Assembly: GCF_014066305.1 (NCBI RefSeq)
Contig: NW_023501056.1
Location: 646,501-710,500, forward strand
Origin: Letharia columbiana
Lineage: Eukaryota; Ascomycota; Lecanoromycetes; Lecanorales; Parmeliaceae
Direction of reading: 5' to 3'
DNA length: 64,000 bases
Made by a program: the position numbers and the translations under genes. The notes beneath the pieces were generated by a model that was given only the letters and a program-made list of their open reading frames with translations, was not told the DNA's origin and ran no database searches. This document shows positions 32,929 through 46,678 of this stretch, piece after piece; within the stretch, counting starts at the first letter, position 1, and every line of letters begins with the position of its first letter.

Positions 32929-34240
32929 TGTTACGAGCGTACCCTTGACACACCACTCAGCCCTATGGCCTAGTGCCTTGGCAGGGGGCATCCCCTACTA
33001 TATCATGCCTCCTTCCCACCTACATAGTTCGGTAGCCTTATTATCCTATCTACCTCACCCATACTGGTATCGTACCTATGCTGGTCCTGACATTATAATA
33101 AGGCTCCTTCGTACACCCGGCGAAGAGAAACACATACGGGCCAATCAACGCACACTCACGCCCATTCGGATTAGCGGACGAATGGTTAATAAACAAACGC
33201 GCTGGCAAGGGCTTTGTCAAGATACTAACTTGAGACCAAGACACCACGACCGGTTGAGGTCAAGACAGGAACTTGAGGCATCGTATCCTTGGGTCAGCCC
33301 ACCAAACGGGTAACTCGATTCCAAAGAGCCTCACGGGACAGCGGAACGGCCTCTGGACAGCAGGAGGGATAAAGCACCGCTGGACCATTCGTACTGCAGG
33401 CGAATCAGAAAGAAACTGACGGAAAACAACACCCCCACACACAGTGAGCCTGCTACAATGGCGACGGGAACAGACCCGGCAATACGATCATGATCCGACC
33501 TCTTCACTGAGCATGTCGACAACACACATAGTGAGCCTGCTACCAAATGGCATTCAACACATTCGATTCTTCACCTCCCACGAAACCCCACGGATCGGCA
33601 AGTGCTTGAGTTACGGAAGTGGTCTATGTCAGTCAGGTCATTGGCTGCTGAGTACTCGCTATGGCAGCTTAGGACGGGTACATGGGACTGGCAGCTTAGG
33701 ACGGGTAGGCCTACGGGGTACTGGCAGTCGAAGCGGGTACGTGGGATCGGCAGTCGAAGCGGTAGGCTTACAAAGCGGATGGATGCAGTGGACAACTACC
33801 AAGCAAGATAGCTACAAGTTGAGACAAAGGATGCAATGGATTTTTGATGGCAAGGGCATGGGAGACACAGGGCAAATCTACAGTGAAGCTCCCAGGCCAG
33901 GCTGCCAAAAGGTGTTGGAGGTGAATGCATGCGTTGGAGTTTCTTCAATTCTAAAGAAGGATTATGGCAAGAAGGACTATGGCAAGAAGACTGGGCAAGG
34001 AGAAGAACTCGGAGAATCTTGCTGGTACGCAGGCAAGATGTGGCTACATCTCCAGGATCTCTGAAGGACAATGCAGGCATGGCACAGTCAAGACCAGCAT
34101 GCGGCCCAGCATACCGCTACACCTCGGCAAATCATCTCCGGTCGAGACCTACACGGACTATAGATGTTTGGAGATACAAGGTAAGCAATAGGCCTACATC
34201 TCCGGTTTACCAGCCATGGGGGCCATGGCTATTTGAGGGG
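32929..34240 (+). mobile_element. Short LTR retroelement, plus-strand copy, 3' end lost
   Basis: Starts TGTTACGAGCGTACCCTTGA, a TG-initiated LTR end, and about the first 200 bp match the termini at 34852 and 36294 (both reversed). The internal part contains the repeat unit GACCTCTTCACTGAGCATGT followed by CGACAACACACATAGTGAGC. It also has tracts shared with the other copy (AGGCATGGGAGACACAGGGC-like, CTGGGCAAGGAGAAGAACTC) and a GGTACTGGCAG-type repeated patch (33660-33760) missing from it. It ends at CCATGGCTATTTGAGGGGGG, corresponding to the polypurine tract that precedes the 3' LTR in the other copy; there the sequence runs into homopolymers. No gag or pol coding, so non-autonomous. It is not RIP-mutated, unlike its surroundings. 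Confidence 0.65.
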
Positions 34241-34676
<436 letters not shown>

Positions 34677-36294
34677 TAATGTCAGGACCAGCATAGGTGC
34701 GATACCAGTATGGGTGAGGTAGATCAAGGATAATAAGGCTACCGAACTATGTATGTGGGAAGGAGGCATGATATAGTAAGGGAAAGATGCCTCTCGCCAA
34801 GGCCCGCTAGGCCATAGGGCTGAGTGGTGTGTCAAGGGTACGCTCGTAACACTACGCCACTACCCCCTCTCAATAGCCATGGCCCCCATGGCTGGTAGAC
34901 CGGAGATGCACGCCCATTGCTTGCCCTGTGTCTCCAAACATCCATAGTCCGTGTAGGCCTCGACCGGAGAAGATTTGCCGAGGTGTAGTGGTAGTAGTCG
35001 AAAACATCGGATCGCATGCTGGTCTTGACTGTGCCATCCATGCCTGCCATACCCACATTGTCCTGCAGAGATCCTGGAGATATTGGCCATATCTTGCCTG
35101 CGTGCCAGCAAGATTCTCCGAGTTCTTCTCCTTGCCCAGTCTGCTTGTCATAGTCCTCCACTTTTTTGCCTTCAACACCTACTGGCAGCCTGGCCTGGGA
35201 GCTTCACTGTAGATTTGCCCTATGTCTCCCATGCTCTTGCCATCAAGTCCATCGGTAGAATTGAAGAAAATCCAACGCATGCATGTGTCATGAACTCAAC
35301 TCCAACACCTGTTGGCAGCCTGGCCTGGGAGCTTCACTGTAGATTTGCCCTGTGTCTCCCATGCTCTTGCCATCAAGTCCATCCTCCATTCCATCCTTTG
35401 TCTCAACTCAGCCGCGCTTGTCGATTCGTAGGTTTGGTAGGGAGGTAGGGAAAGAATTGAATGTGGTGAATGCCATTTGGTAGCAGGCTTTACTATGTGT
35501 GTTGTCGACATGCTCAGTGAAGAGGTCGAATCGTAGTCGTTTCGGGGCTGTTCCCGTCGCCATTGTAGCAGGCTCACTATGTGTGTTGTCGACATGCTCA
35601 GTGAAGAGGTCGTACGTTTGCTGCCCTTGTAGTAGGCTCACTGTGAGAGTGGGAGTGTTGATGTAGGTGGGTTTAGGTCGGAATTTATGATGTGTTGAAT
35701 GTAGGTAAAGATGGAGCGGAGAGATCTCTGAAGTTCGTTTGTTGTAGGGAGGAAGGAAGGAAGAAGTATCTTGGTGTCGATGTAGGTGAGAACGGAGTGA
35801 AGCGGAGAGGTCTTTGAAATTTTGTGATGCGGAGCGGAGAAGGATTTCTTGTATTCGATGTAGGGGACTCGTTTTTTGATGGATTGGGCTACCGTTGATA
35901 ATGTAGGTTGTTTGATGTAGGTTCTTTCGAGTGATGTAGGTGGTTTATGATTTGAGTGTGTGGTGGGGCTTCTGTATGGTAGAAATACCTAGCGTTTTCT
36001 TTATTAGGCTCGGTCGCTTGCTTCGAGCAGAAAGTGAAATATTTGGTAGCTGTTTAGTTACTCTGCTATCCTCGAGTGTATTCGTTTAAGTTTCTCTTCG
36101 CCGGGTGTACGAAGGAGCCTTATTATAATGTCAGGACCAGCATAGGTGCGATACCAGTATGGGTGAGGTAGATCAAGGATAATAAGGCTACCGAACTATG
36201 TATGTGGGAAGGAGGCATGATATAGTAGGAGATGCCTCCGCCAAGGCCCGCTAGCCATAGGGCTGAGTGGTGTGTCAAGGGTACGCTCGTAACA
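34677..36294 (-). mobile_element. Short LTR retroelement, minus-strand copy with both LTRs
   Basis: Read on the minus strand: 5' LTR from 36294 (TGTTACGAGCGTACCCTTGA), an internal region of about 1.1-1.2 kb, a purine-rich tract ATTGAGAGGGGGTAGTGGCG just before the 3' LTR start at 34852, and a 3' LTR truncated at 34677 by the poly-A block. The two LTRs agree closely over the shared 175 bp. The internal region carries three copies of the GACCTCTTCACTGAGCATGT repeat and a tandem duplication including GGCAAGAGCATGGGAGACA. No reverse transcriptase, integrase or gag is seen, so this is a non-autonomous (TRIM/LARD-like) element. Its first 5' LTR 200 bp match the plus-strand copy; beyond GGCGAAGAGAAAC the copies diverge, which bears on where the LTR ends. 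Confidence 0.7.
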
Positions 36295-37560
36295 AGTAAA
36301 TCTAATTAGAATCCGCCCAAATTCCGTCGATTTAATAACTATTTTAATCTTTTTCGCTAGTTTTATTAGTTTAATAGTAATATATATAAAAAAAGAAAAG
36401 TTCTAATAATTAACGTTACGACGATAAGATTCTATAATAATAAGTATTAACGCCAACTTAAATTTAACTACGAAATTAAAGAATTTAATAAAATTAGTCG
36501 CGTAGATAATACTCTAATATAGCGTATAATAATACGTATATTAATAATAATATATATTGATGTTATATGTATATAGAATAATACTTAGAGTATATTAAAG
36601 TATATTATATAGAATTTTTAAAGTTGCTAAAATTTTTTTGAAGTTGCTAAACTAGTAGAATTAATGAAAAGAGTTAGATATAGGTAAAGTCTGCTTAATA
36701 GACTAAATCGTGCTAAATCGTACTTATAATACGAACCCGGCGGAAATTATACGAAAATTTACTTTTTAGATTTATAGATATATAATATTATAATACGCTA
36801 TTAATCTTAATCTATAATATCTTATAAATCTTTTTAATATATATTCGAAGGCTTTAATAAATCGTTTACTATACTTCTTTTTAATTCTTCTTATTAATAT
36901 AATAATCTTAAATTTCGCTATTAAGATTTTATATAACGTTTAATCTTTAATATATAGAATTTATATCGAGATTATAATCTTCTTACTTAATAAGACTATA
37001 ATACTTATTATTTAGAGAATTCTATTTATATTTAATAAAATAGTAAGATAAAGAGCTTCGAGATACGATAGAATAGCTAGAAGATACTCGAATTCTCTAC
37101 GAATATAATATTATTCTAAAGCTATATAACGATATTATCGATATCGTTACTATTAATAAAGATAAGAATAATAAGAATAAGAATAATAAGAATAAAGATA
37201 ATAAGAATAATAACGATATACGTTATAACTAGTTATTTAACGCTTTTAAGAATATATACTCTTAGATATAGAGCGAGTCTTATTTAATCTTCTTAGAACG
37301 ATTAGTATTTAATTATAATATATATATCTACTCGATAATATCTATTATAATTCGATATAATAATTATAAAGCTATAGAGAATCTTATATATTCTAAAATT
37401 AATTAACGATATAAATTATTTCTTAAATATCGCTATAAAGAGAATTCGAAGAATTAATTAAATATAGTATTATAAATATATTTAATTATAGCGATATTTT
37501 TAATATTTCTATAATACTTAACTAGCTTTTTACTACTAAGTAGCCCGCGCCCTAGTATAT
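36295..37560. other. AT-rich, CpA-depleted (RIP-like) DNA
   Basis: No gene. 36300-36790 is the inverted partner of 32480-32928 (shared CCGGCGGAAATTATACGAAAA and AACTTTTCTTTTTTTATATA, reversed). Further right there are tracts such as AATAAGAATAAGAATAATAA near 37160-37200. Confidence 0.7.
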
Positions 37561-37620
37561 ATTATACGGACTATTTCCTCTTAGATTTTCTAGTACATAG
37601 AATAAATCGTAGCAAGAAGA

Positions 37621-38150
37621 ATGGACATCTTCACCCACTCCAAGTATGAACTCTTCATCTGGAGCCGAAGGCGGGGCTTGAGGGATTTCTATGGTGTACT
37701 AATCACGAATTACCTATACAATCGTTGTGCTTCAATCAGCTGCAGCAACGTCGTAGAGCAGTTCAGCCAGGAGGCTGCTGTGAGTTCTTCGACTATTGTT
37801 AAGCAGCTGAGGAGGCGATCCATATCCCTTTCTGGTATCCAGATTATACCCAGACTTCAACCTCTAGATACGATACGATACGATACCTCATCCCTACAAC
37901 ATAGACAAAGCCAGAACCCTAGTATTCCTCCGTACCAATGCAGCCTACAGATCAACAAGTCACGCTCCCCAGTCAAGAGGGTTACTCCTCCTCTCTTTGC
38001 TACCCGAGGTCCAGCATTCTGAACGAGCTCTGTTGAGAACTCATCGTCATCGTCAGAGACTTCACCTGTCCAGACACCATCCTCTTCCACGAACGCAGAC
38101 GAGTTCACGCCTAAGGTCACAAGGCATCAGCGCTTATTGCCACCCCCCAG
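37621..38150 (+). pseudogene. GC-normal gene fragment between AT-rich blocks, one in-frame stop
   Basis: A frame from the ATG at 37621 reads through SISCSNVVEQFSQEAAVSS and SRSPVKRVTPPLFATRG to a TGA at 38020, then continues open and in frame as TSSVENSSSSSETSPVQTPS and DEFTPKVTRHQRLLPPPRKV until the homopolymer block at about 38155. TGA could come from CGA. The Ser-rich, basic character is that of a disordered nuclear or gag-like protein, but no domain is recognised. Both edges are abrupt. Confidence 0.4.
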
Positions 38151-38159
38151 AAAGGTCTT

Positions 38160-38278
38160 TTTTTTACCAAACAATTTTTCCTTCCCCCACCATCTCAAAC
38201 CCTACCCCCCCCCCCCCCTCTCCACTTTACCACCAAAAAAAAAAACAAAAAAAAAAAAAAAGTAGTAAAAAAAATTTT

Positions 38279-38314
<36 letters not shown>

Positions 38315-38509
38315 AAAAAACCAAAAAAAAAAATTTTTTTGGTGAGGAATGAAAAAAAAAATGTGAAAACAACAAAAAAAAAAAAAAAAGACGTTCCCCT
38401 TCTTCTTAAAAAAAAAAAAATGAAGGGGAAAAAGCCTCCTTTCCCCCCCCCCCCCCCTCCCCCTAAAAAAAAAAAAAAGGACGGGGGCCTTGCGTCCCCT
38501 CCCAAACAA

Positions 38510-38543
<34 letters not shown>

Positions 38544-38703
38544 AAAATTCTCCCAACAACCCCAGTTTTTTTTTTTTTTTTTTTTAAAAAAACTTACCCT
38601 TTTTTAAAAAACCCCAAAAAAAAAAAAACCACCCCCCCCCCCCCCCCCCCCCCCGGGGGAAAAAAAACCAACAAAAAAAAAAGAAAAAAAAAAAAAAAAA
38701 AAA

Positions 38704-38763
<60 letters not shown>

Positions 38764-38770
38764 ACCCACC

Positions 38771-38806
<36 letters not shown>
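38160..38806. other. Poly-A / poly-C block, probable assembly artefact
   Basis: About 640 bp composed of runs of A and C with some T and G, including a C run of about 58 bases and an A run of over 30. The translated Pro/Lys/Phe/Gly frames are artefacts. It separates a gene fragment from RIP-like DNA, so a real junction may be missing here. Confidence 0.75.
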
Positions 38807-38809
<3 letters not shown>

Positions 38810-41800
38810 GAATAAATAGTTAAATAGGCCCTCGTTAAATTAGAAGCTGTAGTATAGTAATTAAGAAGTAAACTTTTAATTTTATTTTACTAAAAAACTT
38901 AGCTAACTTAGCTATAGCAGCGATATTAATACTTTAAAAATATTATATATCTTAATAAACGCGTAGTATTATATAGAAATTCTCTTATAATTTAATTCTC
39001 GAGGTAATTGCTATAGTACTCGCCGAATCGATAATACGACGTATTAAGAAAAATGCGTAGCCTTATTAATTAGTTTATTACTTCGATTAAATATCGTAGT
39101 CTCTTCTTATTTTTTATAATTTCCCTCTATTTTTTAGATAAAGAGTCGCCGCGGCGATAATTCGGCGATAGGTAATAAGATTATATAAGTAAGTAAGTAA
39201 GTAAGTAGAGTATCGCCGCGATAACTTATCGCCGCGGTAATTCTTATAAGTAAATAAGTAAGTAAGTAAGTAAGTAAATAAGTAAGTAAATAAGTAAGTA
39301 AGTAAGTAGAGTATCGCTACGGCGATATATATAAATAAATAAGTAATTAAACTTACGAAGAGTAGAGCGGAGAGCGAAGCGGAGATAATTTATTCTTTTA
39401 ATATAAAGTTAGATATTAATAGCGGCGATATTAATAAATAAGAATATCTTATATAACGTCGAAGTCTCTTATAGATATATAAAATATAGAAAAAGATATC
39501 TTTAAATATAGAAAGATCTACGTCGTCGTTATAAATAATTTAATTAAATATTATTTAATTATTTTAACGCTATAATTTTAAGAAAATAGTAAGAAATATT
39601 AAACTTTAAATTTATTAGTAATTAATATATTTCTTATTAAAGAAGATTAAAAGTTAAGTAATATTCTCTTTTACTTTAAGAATTTTTAATAGAATCTTCT
39701 TATATAAGATTATATAAAAAAAATTAAGGCGATAATAAAGCTTTATAACTATACTCTCTATATATAGCGTATTAGACGATTAGACTATATTAGAAATACG
39801 TTATTAAATAATTTATTAATAGATCTTTACGCGTAAGACTTATTTAGAAGAGTAATATAATAAAATAGAATATAATAAATCTATTATATATAATAACTCT
39901 AATTTAAATAATATTAAATAAGAAGAAGAAGGTTATAACTAATTAGAAGACTAATAAAATAAGAAGATAAATTAATAAAGAATAATTAGTTTAAATATAA
40001 AAGAGATCTTATTAAGAAGAGGTCTTAACGAGGTCTTAATAAGAATCTTTAGATCTTATTAAGTAGATCTTATCTTTAATTATTTTCTATATTATTAATT
40101 AATATCTAATCTATCTATTATCGCTATAAAGTCTATCTTATCTATCTATAAATATATACTAGAACTTTTCGCCTCTTTTACGTTAATATAGTATTTAGAT
40201 AATAAGCGAGAGAGTAATATCTCGCTAAAGATAACTATTATAATTAAGAAGAGAAAGCTAAAGAAAATAAGAGCTAGAAAGATTAAGAATATTATAGATA
40301 TACTATTAAAGAAAGAGCTAAGTATTTATAACTTATTAAAAGATATATAAGAACGCGAATAAAGGACTTTTATAGCTGGCCGTTCTCTATAGTATAATCT
40401 TCTTATAAAACTTTATATTAAAAATAATTCTTTACTCGATACTCTACTAAAGAATAATTCGATTAATAAGTCTATTAAGCGTACTTAGTCGAGTTAATAA
40501 AAGATTATATTAGAAAGAATAAAGTAAATTTCGAATCTACTACGTAGTAAGGTTCTCGCGATTAATAATTTAAATCTTTTTAAGCGATAGATAATAAATA
40601 ACTTAAATAGACTTTATAATATAAATCTAAATTAATTATACGATGCGATTAAAAATAGAATATTATATTTTATTAATCTCTTATTAATTATTATTTAATC
40701 TTAGTATATAAAGAAAAAGAAGAACTTTGAACGATCTTAATTCGAATTTATTACTATACTATTTAATATTATATACTTTTAATAATAAAAGATTAAGACT
40801 AGCTTAATCTCTATTTAATTAAATATTCTTATATATTTATATAAAGTTAAACGATTAATTCTAAAGCTTTATAATAAGCTCGAGTTAATTATATTTTATT
40901 AAAGAATCTTATAATATATTCGAGAATCTAGCGCTAAAGATATTAATTAAATCTAGTTTATAGATTATTTTAATAACTACTATATATAGTATAATAATCT
41001 AAAATAAATATAGAAAGTTAAGAAATAGAGAATAAATAGTAATAGAAAGTTAAAGTCGATAATTATTGACTATATTATTAAAGAAGGCGATATATCTCTC
41101 GATAGATTAAAGGCCTCTATAATAAATTACTTAAAATCTCTAAGTTTACGCTATATATTAAATATATCTAGATTATATAAAGATAATACTCGCTAATAAA
41201 TAAGATAATCTCTCGATAAGAGTATATTATATTACGAGCGATATAGACTAATCGAATCGTTTTAATATATTAATTATCTTATTTATCTCGCTATTTATTA
41301 TATCTTTCTTATATAATAGCGTATATTATATAACGATAAGTCGACTACTTATATATTAAAGATAAATAAACTATCTCTTTATAAGATTAAGAGTTATTCT
41401 CTTAATTCTATTAATATTAATAAGAGTATTATAAAAGAAAATCTTAAGATTATTAAAAATATTTATATAGAGTAAATTAAAATTCTATAAGAAGATCTCT
41501 ATTAAAGTATTAATTTACGTTTTATATATAGCGATTAGCTTATATTCGCTCGATTATAAAGTATTAAACGACGTTATACTAAGTAAGAGACTTCTAATTT
41601 TAATTAAATAACCTAGTTAATATCTATATCGTCTCTATTTTATATTAAAATAGTTTATTTAATAATTATTTATAAAGTTTATTAAAAGAGTACTTTATTA
41701 TCTAATCTCGAAAAGATTAATAAGACTAATTTAAAAATAGTTAATCGAGATAGTTATTTTTAGAAATCTAAGTAAATAAATTATAAATTTAATAATTTAT

Positions 41801-44800
41801 TATATCTACGATATATTTAGAATTTTTAAAATTAAAAGAATATCGAGCTAGTAGAAAAGAATAATTTCTAAATATTAGATAAGTTTCTTACTTACTCGTT
41901 TTAGACTTAAATAATTACGATATTCTAAATATATATCTCGCCTTTTAATAGCGAGTAGAGTTATACTATAATAGAGTATTAGCTTATTATTTATATAGCT
42001 AAAGAGATAAATAAAATCGTAATCTCTATTCGAAAGAATCTATTTATTAGGAAATTAGCTAATAAAAAGAATATTATCCGCTAGAATTATATAAAGTTCT
42101 TATAGAGTATAAAGCTATATTTTATTCTAAAGTATAATATTAAATAAAGTAATATTAACTTAATTTCTTATACTTTAAATTAAATATATTTCTTTTTTTA
42201 TAAATCGAGGTTTTATTATTACGCGAAATTAATACTTTAATAAAAGTATTATACTAATTATAATAGCGATAGCTTCGCTATCGACGAAAGATTAACTTAA
42301 GTTATTCTTTTTAACTCTCTTATTAATATAACTAGATAATAAGATATATAAAAAGAGATTAATCTATTTAATAAGTATCTTAATAGCAAAATAAAAATTA
42401 TATTTCGTAAGCGGTGTAATTCTTTATTCGATTTCGACTATCTATTTAAGTATATCTCTCTTAATACTTAATTTTTTAAGAATATTAAGAAGTCGTTCTA
42501 ATTATACTTTAAGATCTATTAAAATAATTATTACTCGATAAAGAATCTCGCTATCAACTTATTTCGATATATTAAAGAGTTATAAGTAAACTTTATATAA
42601 TAAGATAATAATCGATTTAATATAAAAGTAGTATTAAATCTATTCTTTAATAGCGTAGCGAGTATATTTAAGATCGTTAATATATATAATAAGTAATTAT
42701 TTAATAATTTACTTATAAATAAGATCTTATTAGAAGAAAGAAGAGAGTTAAATTAAAAGTTAGATAATATAAATAATAATAATAATATAAAAGACTTCTA
42801 TTTAAATATATATAATAAATAAACGTCGTTTTTAAATAAATAGACTTTATTTAAAATTTACTTCGAAGTTTATAAAATACGCTATAATCTTATTTTTTAG
42901 CTATTAATATTTAATCGCTTAGACTTTTATTAATTAATAGTAATACTTTAAAAGATTTATTAAGTATATATCTCTTATTAATATATCTAAGAACTACTTT
43001 CGAAGCTATATTACGCTATTATTAAATCTTACTATCGCCGTTTAAACTCTCTAACGATTTCTTATATATAGCGATTTATAAAGAAAGATATTTAAAACTT
43101 ATTAGAAGCTCTTATAACGTCGATTTATAGTTTAATATTTATAACTTAAAAATACTTAGATTAATTAAATCGCATTATTTAACGATTTCTTCTTTATCTA
43201 GAAATATAATCTTAAGTAGTTATTAGATAGTAAATTATCTATCTAATTATTATTTATTTAATTCTTCTTCGATTTTCTTTAAAATTAAAGCTTTATAATA
43301 TTACGATATTATACTAATAATAAGAGTTATAGCGTATCTAGAAAAGATAATATCGCTATTATTATCGCTATCGAAGAACCTCGCTAGAAGATTTCTTCTT
43401 CGTCTATATTTAAAAATATAAATTATTAAATAACTTTATAATTACTTAATTAAGAGAGTAATAAACTTTAATATACTCGAAAGAATAGTATTTAAAATAT
43501 TAATAGTCTTTATAATAGTTTAAACGATTAATAAATAAGTATAGTAGATCTTTACGAAGAAATAGTATTAGAATTTCGCTATAATTAAATTCTTATTTTC
43601 TATCTTTATATTAATATTCTTCTATATTAATTCTAATTTTAAAATACTATTATTCTAGCTATATTTAAGCTATTCGTTTAATTTCTAAAGCTCTTAATAT
43701 ATAATACTCTTATCTTTTCTTTTATTAATTCTTTATTTATTTATTAAAATATTAATTAATAAAGATCTACTCTCTTTTTACTTTTATTTCTTTATAATTA
43801 ATATTATTCTAGTTAAAGAATCTTTTCTCTTTTAAAGAGTATCTAGCTTCTTTATAGCTAGGTTAATCTTATTTAATCTATTCTCTTATTCTTTTATTTC
43901 CCTTATATATATCCTCTTATTTTCTTTTATAACCCTTATCTTCTCTGTTATTAAATTCGCTATCCTCTATTTATATTTATTCTCTTTAATTATAATTATA
44001 ATAGCGTATATCTTAATAATCTTAATTTACTCTCTTCTCTTTATTATATTAATATTATATTTATTATTAATAATAGTAATTTCCTTAGATTAATATCTAA
44101 TTATTTTATATAGCTTATACTTATACTAATTTTTTTAATAAGAATCTTATCTAATATATAGATTTATAAAATCTTCTATAATAAGAATAAAGTTAATCTT
44201 ATTAGCTTATTTCTTTATAATCTTTTTATTTAAAAAGATATTCGCCTCGATAATATTATCGATATTAGTTTTATAATATAATTTTATATATTTCATCTAA
44301 TTTTATATAAATAATCTCTTTTATATATTATCTAATCTCGCGAATAATATATAATATATAACTCTTTCTTTAAATTATATAACTAGAGTTTTTATAAAAA
44401 TAACGTTTTTATAGTAATTATAATACTCGATAGAATAGATTATTATTATTAATTTAGTCTCGTCGAAATACTCTAGAAAGACCTTTTAAATATACTTAGA
44501 TTAAGATTAATTAATAATAATATATTATTCTCTTAATATTCTTATAAGTCGTTTAATATTTATTCTTTATTCTTTTATTAAAGAGATAGCTAAGTCTATA
44601 AATAGTAGGCTAATTAAATCTTTCTCGACGAATTAGATAAAATTATTATATATATTTAATATATAGACTATATGGCTAGCTCGTTATTATATACTTAATA
44701 GAGAATAAATACTTTTAAGTAATAGCTACTATACGATAAGACGTATATTTAAATTATTAATATCTATTTCGAAAGCGTTAATAGTAATAAGAAATCGAAC

Positions 44801-46430
44801 TCTAAAGATTAATATCTTAAATTCGATAGCTATAATTTTTAATTTCTCTTTATTTATTTCGCTATTATAAACTCGAAAGAGTCTTTTTATCTCTCTTACT
44901 ATCTAATCTATATTTATATATTATTAAATTAACTAATTAATAATCTTATAGTTAAGGTGAATAATATTAACGTAAATAATAGTCTTATTAAATATATAAA
45001 CCGATCTTTATATTAAGAAACGAAGATTTTTAAAAGAATTCTTCGATTTTTATAAAGTCTTAATATTAAGTATAATATCTTTATAATTAATAGAAGTCTT
45101 TATAATCTCGATAAATCTATTATTTTTAAAATTAATTAGATATCGATAGATATCTAATAATTAACTATCTAATATCGCTAAGATCTTAAATTAAGATATA
45201 TTTAAAGTTAATACTTTTATACTATAAAGCTTACTATATTTAAAATAAAAGCTATCGCTCTATTAATAAATTATATATATCTTATTAATAGTAATAAGAT
45301 TAAATCGCGAGATAAAACCGATATTCTCTATTATAATAATTTTAAATATATTATTATCTATAAAGATTTTAGAGCTAATAAGTATATATATATAGAATTC
45401 TTTAGCGATATTATATAGATTATTCTTATTATTACTCTTATCGTTTAGAATAAAAGCTCTAATATTAAATAGTATATTAATCTTTCTTTATTAATTTAGC
45501 TATAGTATATTAAGTAGATAGATAATTATCGCTATATCGTTCGATTTTAATAGAGATAAAGAGTAAAAGATAAGACTCTTTTTAAAGTCTATTCTTACTA
45601 TTAAAATAACGTCTTTATTATTAAATAAATAGTAGATCGTTTATATTTATTTTAATTTAAGTCTATTTTTAATCTCGCTTAGATTTATATATTATTATTA
45701 ACTCTATAACTTAATTAGAGTATAATATTATTAAATATTTATATTATCTAGATATTTTAAAATATTAATAATCTTATAACTAATCGCTATTATTATATTA
45801 AAAATAAAATATTAAATATTAGATTTAAAAGTAGTATAAAAGAAGATATTAATATTATTAATAGTATATAAGATATTATTAGAATTACGATAATTACTCT
45901 ACTTCTTTATACTTTCGCGATATCTAGAATATTACTTTAATAAGAGCGAGAAAGAGTTTAACCCGCTACTCGTTTTTTAGAATTTTATAAAATCGCTAAA
46001 GTAATATCTACTTTACTTTTATACGCGGGAATTAAATATATAAATTTTTAAATTTCTTTTAATTTAAATTATTAAAAGTTTTTAGACTTCGCTATTATAT
46101 AGAGAAAGAATATTACTATAAGATATAAAGAGATTAATATCTAAAGTTCGAAGATATTTTATTATTATCGCTATAGAGAAAGTTAGATATCTAAATATTC
46201 TTAATATATTTTATATTTATATAAGCTCGTTTTAGGCGTACTAATCGCGTTAATATTATTTAAGATATATATATTATAATTTCTAACTTTAAAAAAATAT
46301 ATTAAAATAAAATATATTTTTATAAAATAATATAAAAATAAAAAATTTTTAAAAAAAAAAAAATAATTATTAATAATATTTAATTAATAAATAATAATAA
46401 ATAACTCTTCGAGCTCGCTCAACCCGGCTG
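38807..46430. other. 7.6-kb AT-rich island with saturating RIP-like signature
   Basis: No frame of 60 codons or more across more than 7 kb. CpA and TpG are almost absent: I find none in 40021-40140 or 44041-44160, while CpG persists. TpA is extreme. This pattern is what RIP of CpA leaves behind, so the island probably derives from one or more transposons now too decayed to name. A stretch at 39733-39808 (AATAAAGCTTTATAACTATA, then ATTAGACGATTAGACTATAT) recurs at 58263-58345 in the other island. Confidence 0.8.
39186..39308. repeat. (TAAG)n tetranucleotide microsatellite, two blocks
   Basis: 39186-39208 and 39246-39308 consist of TAAG repeats with TAAA interruptions, each followed by the same AGAGTATCGC sequence, so the blocks and their flank are duplicated. 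Confidence 0.85.
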
Positions 46431-46678
46431 ATATCCTTGAGGACTACTGCTGGATGCCCGGTGCAGCCCCTATCTTCGATGATCAACAAAGGATTTTCCT
46501 AGCCTAGCAAAGAGTACCTAGGCCCGCTGGCGCAGTCAGCCTACAGCAGCCATGCCATATATTAAAGCCTTTTTCTTCACCCAGAACCTTTCAAATTTCC
46601 TCTCCATCGCTGGTTCTGAAGTCAACTGAAACATTCTTCACCATTCTCACCATTCCAAAAGCTCCATTATCCTTCGCG

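Noticed and set aside
38195..38819. Frames rich in Pro, Lys, Phe and Gly on both strands
   Set aside because: They come from poly-A/poly-C homopolymers that are probably artefactual.
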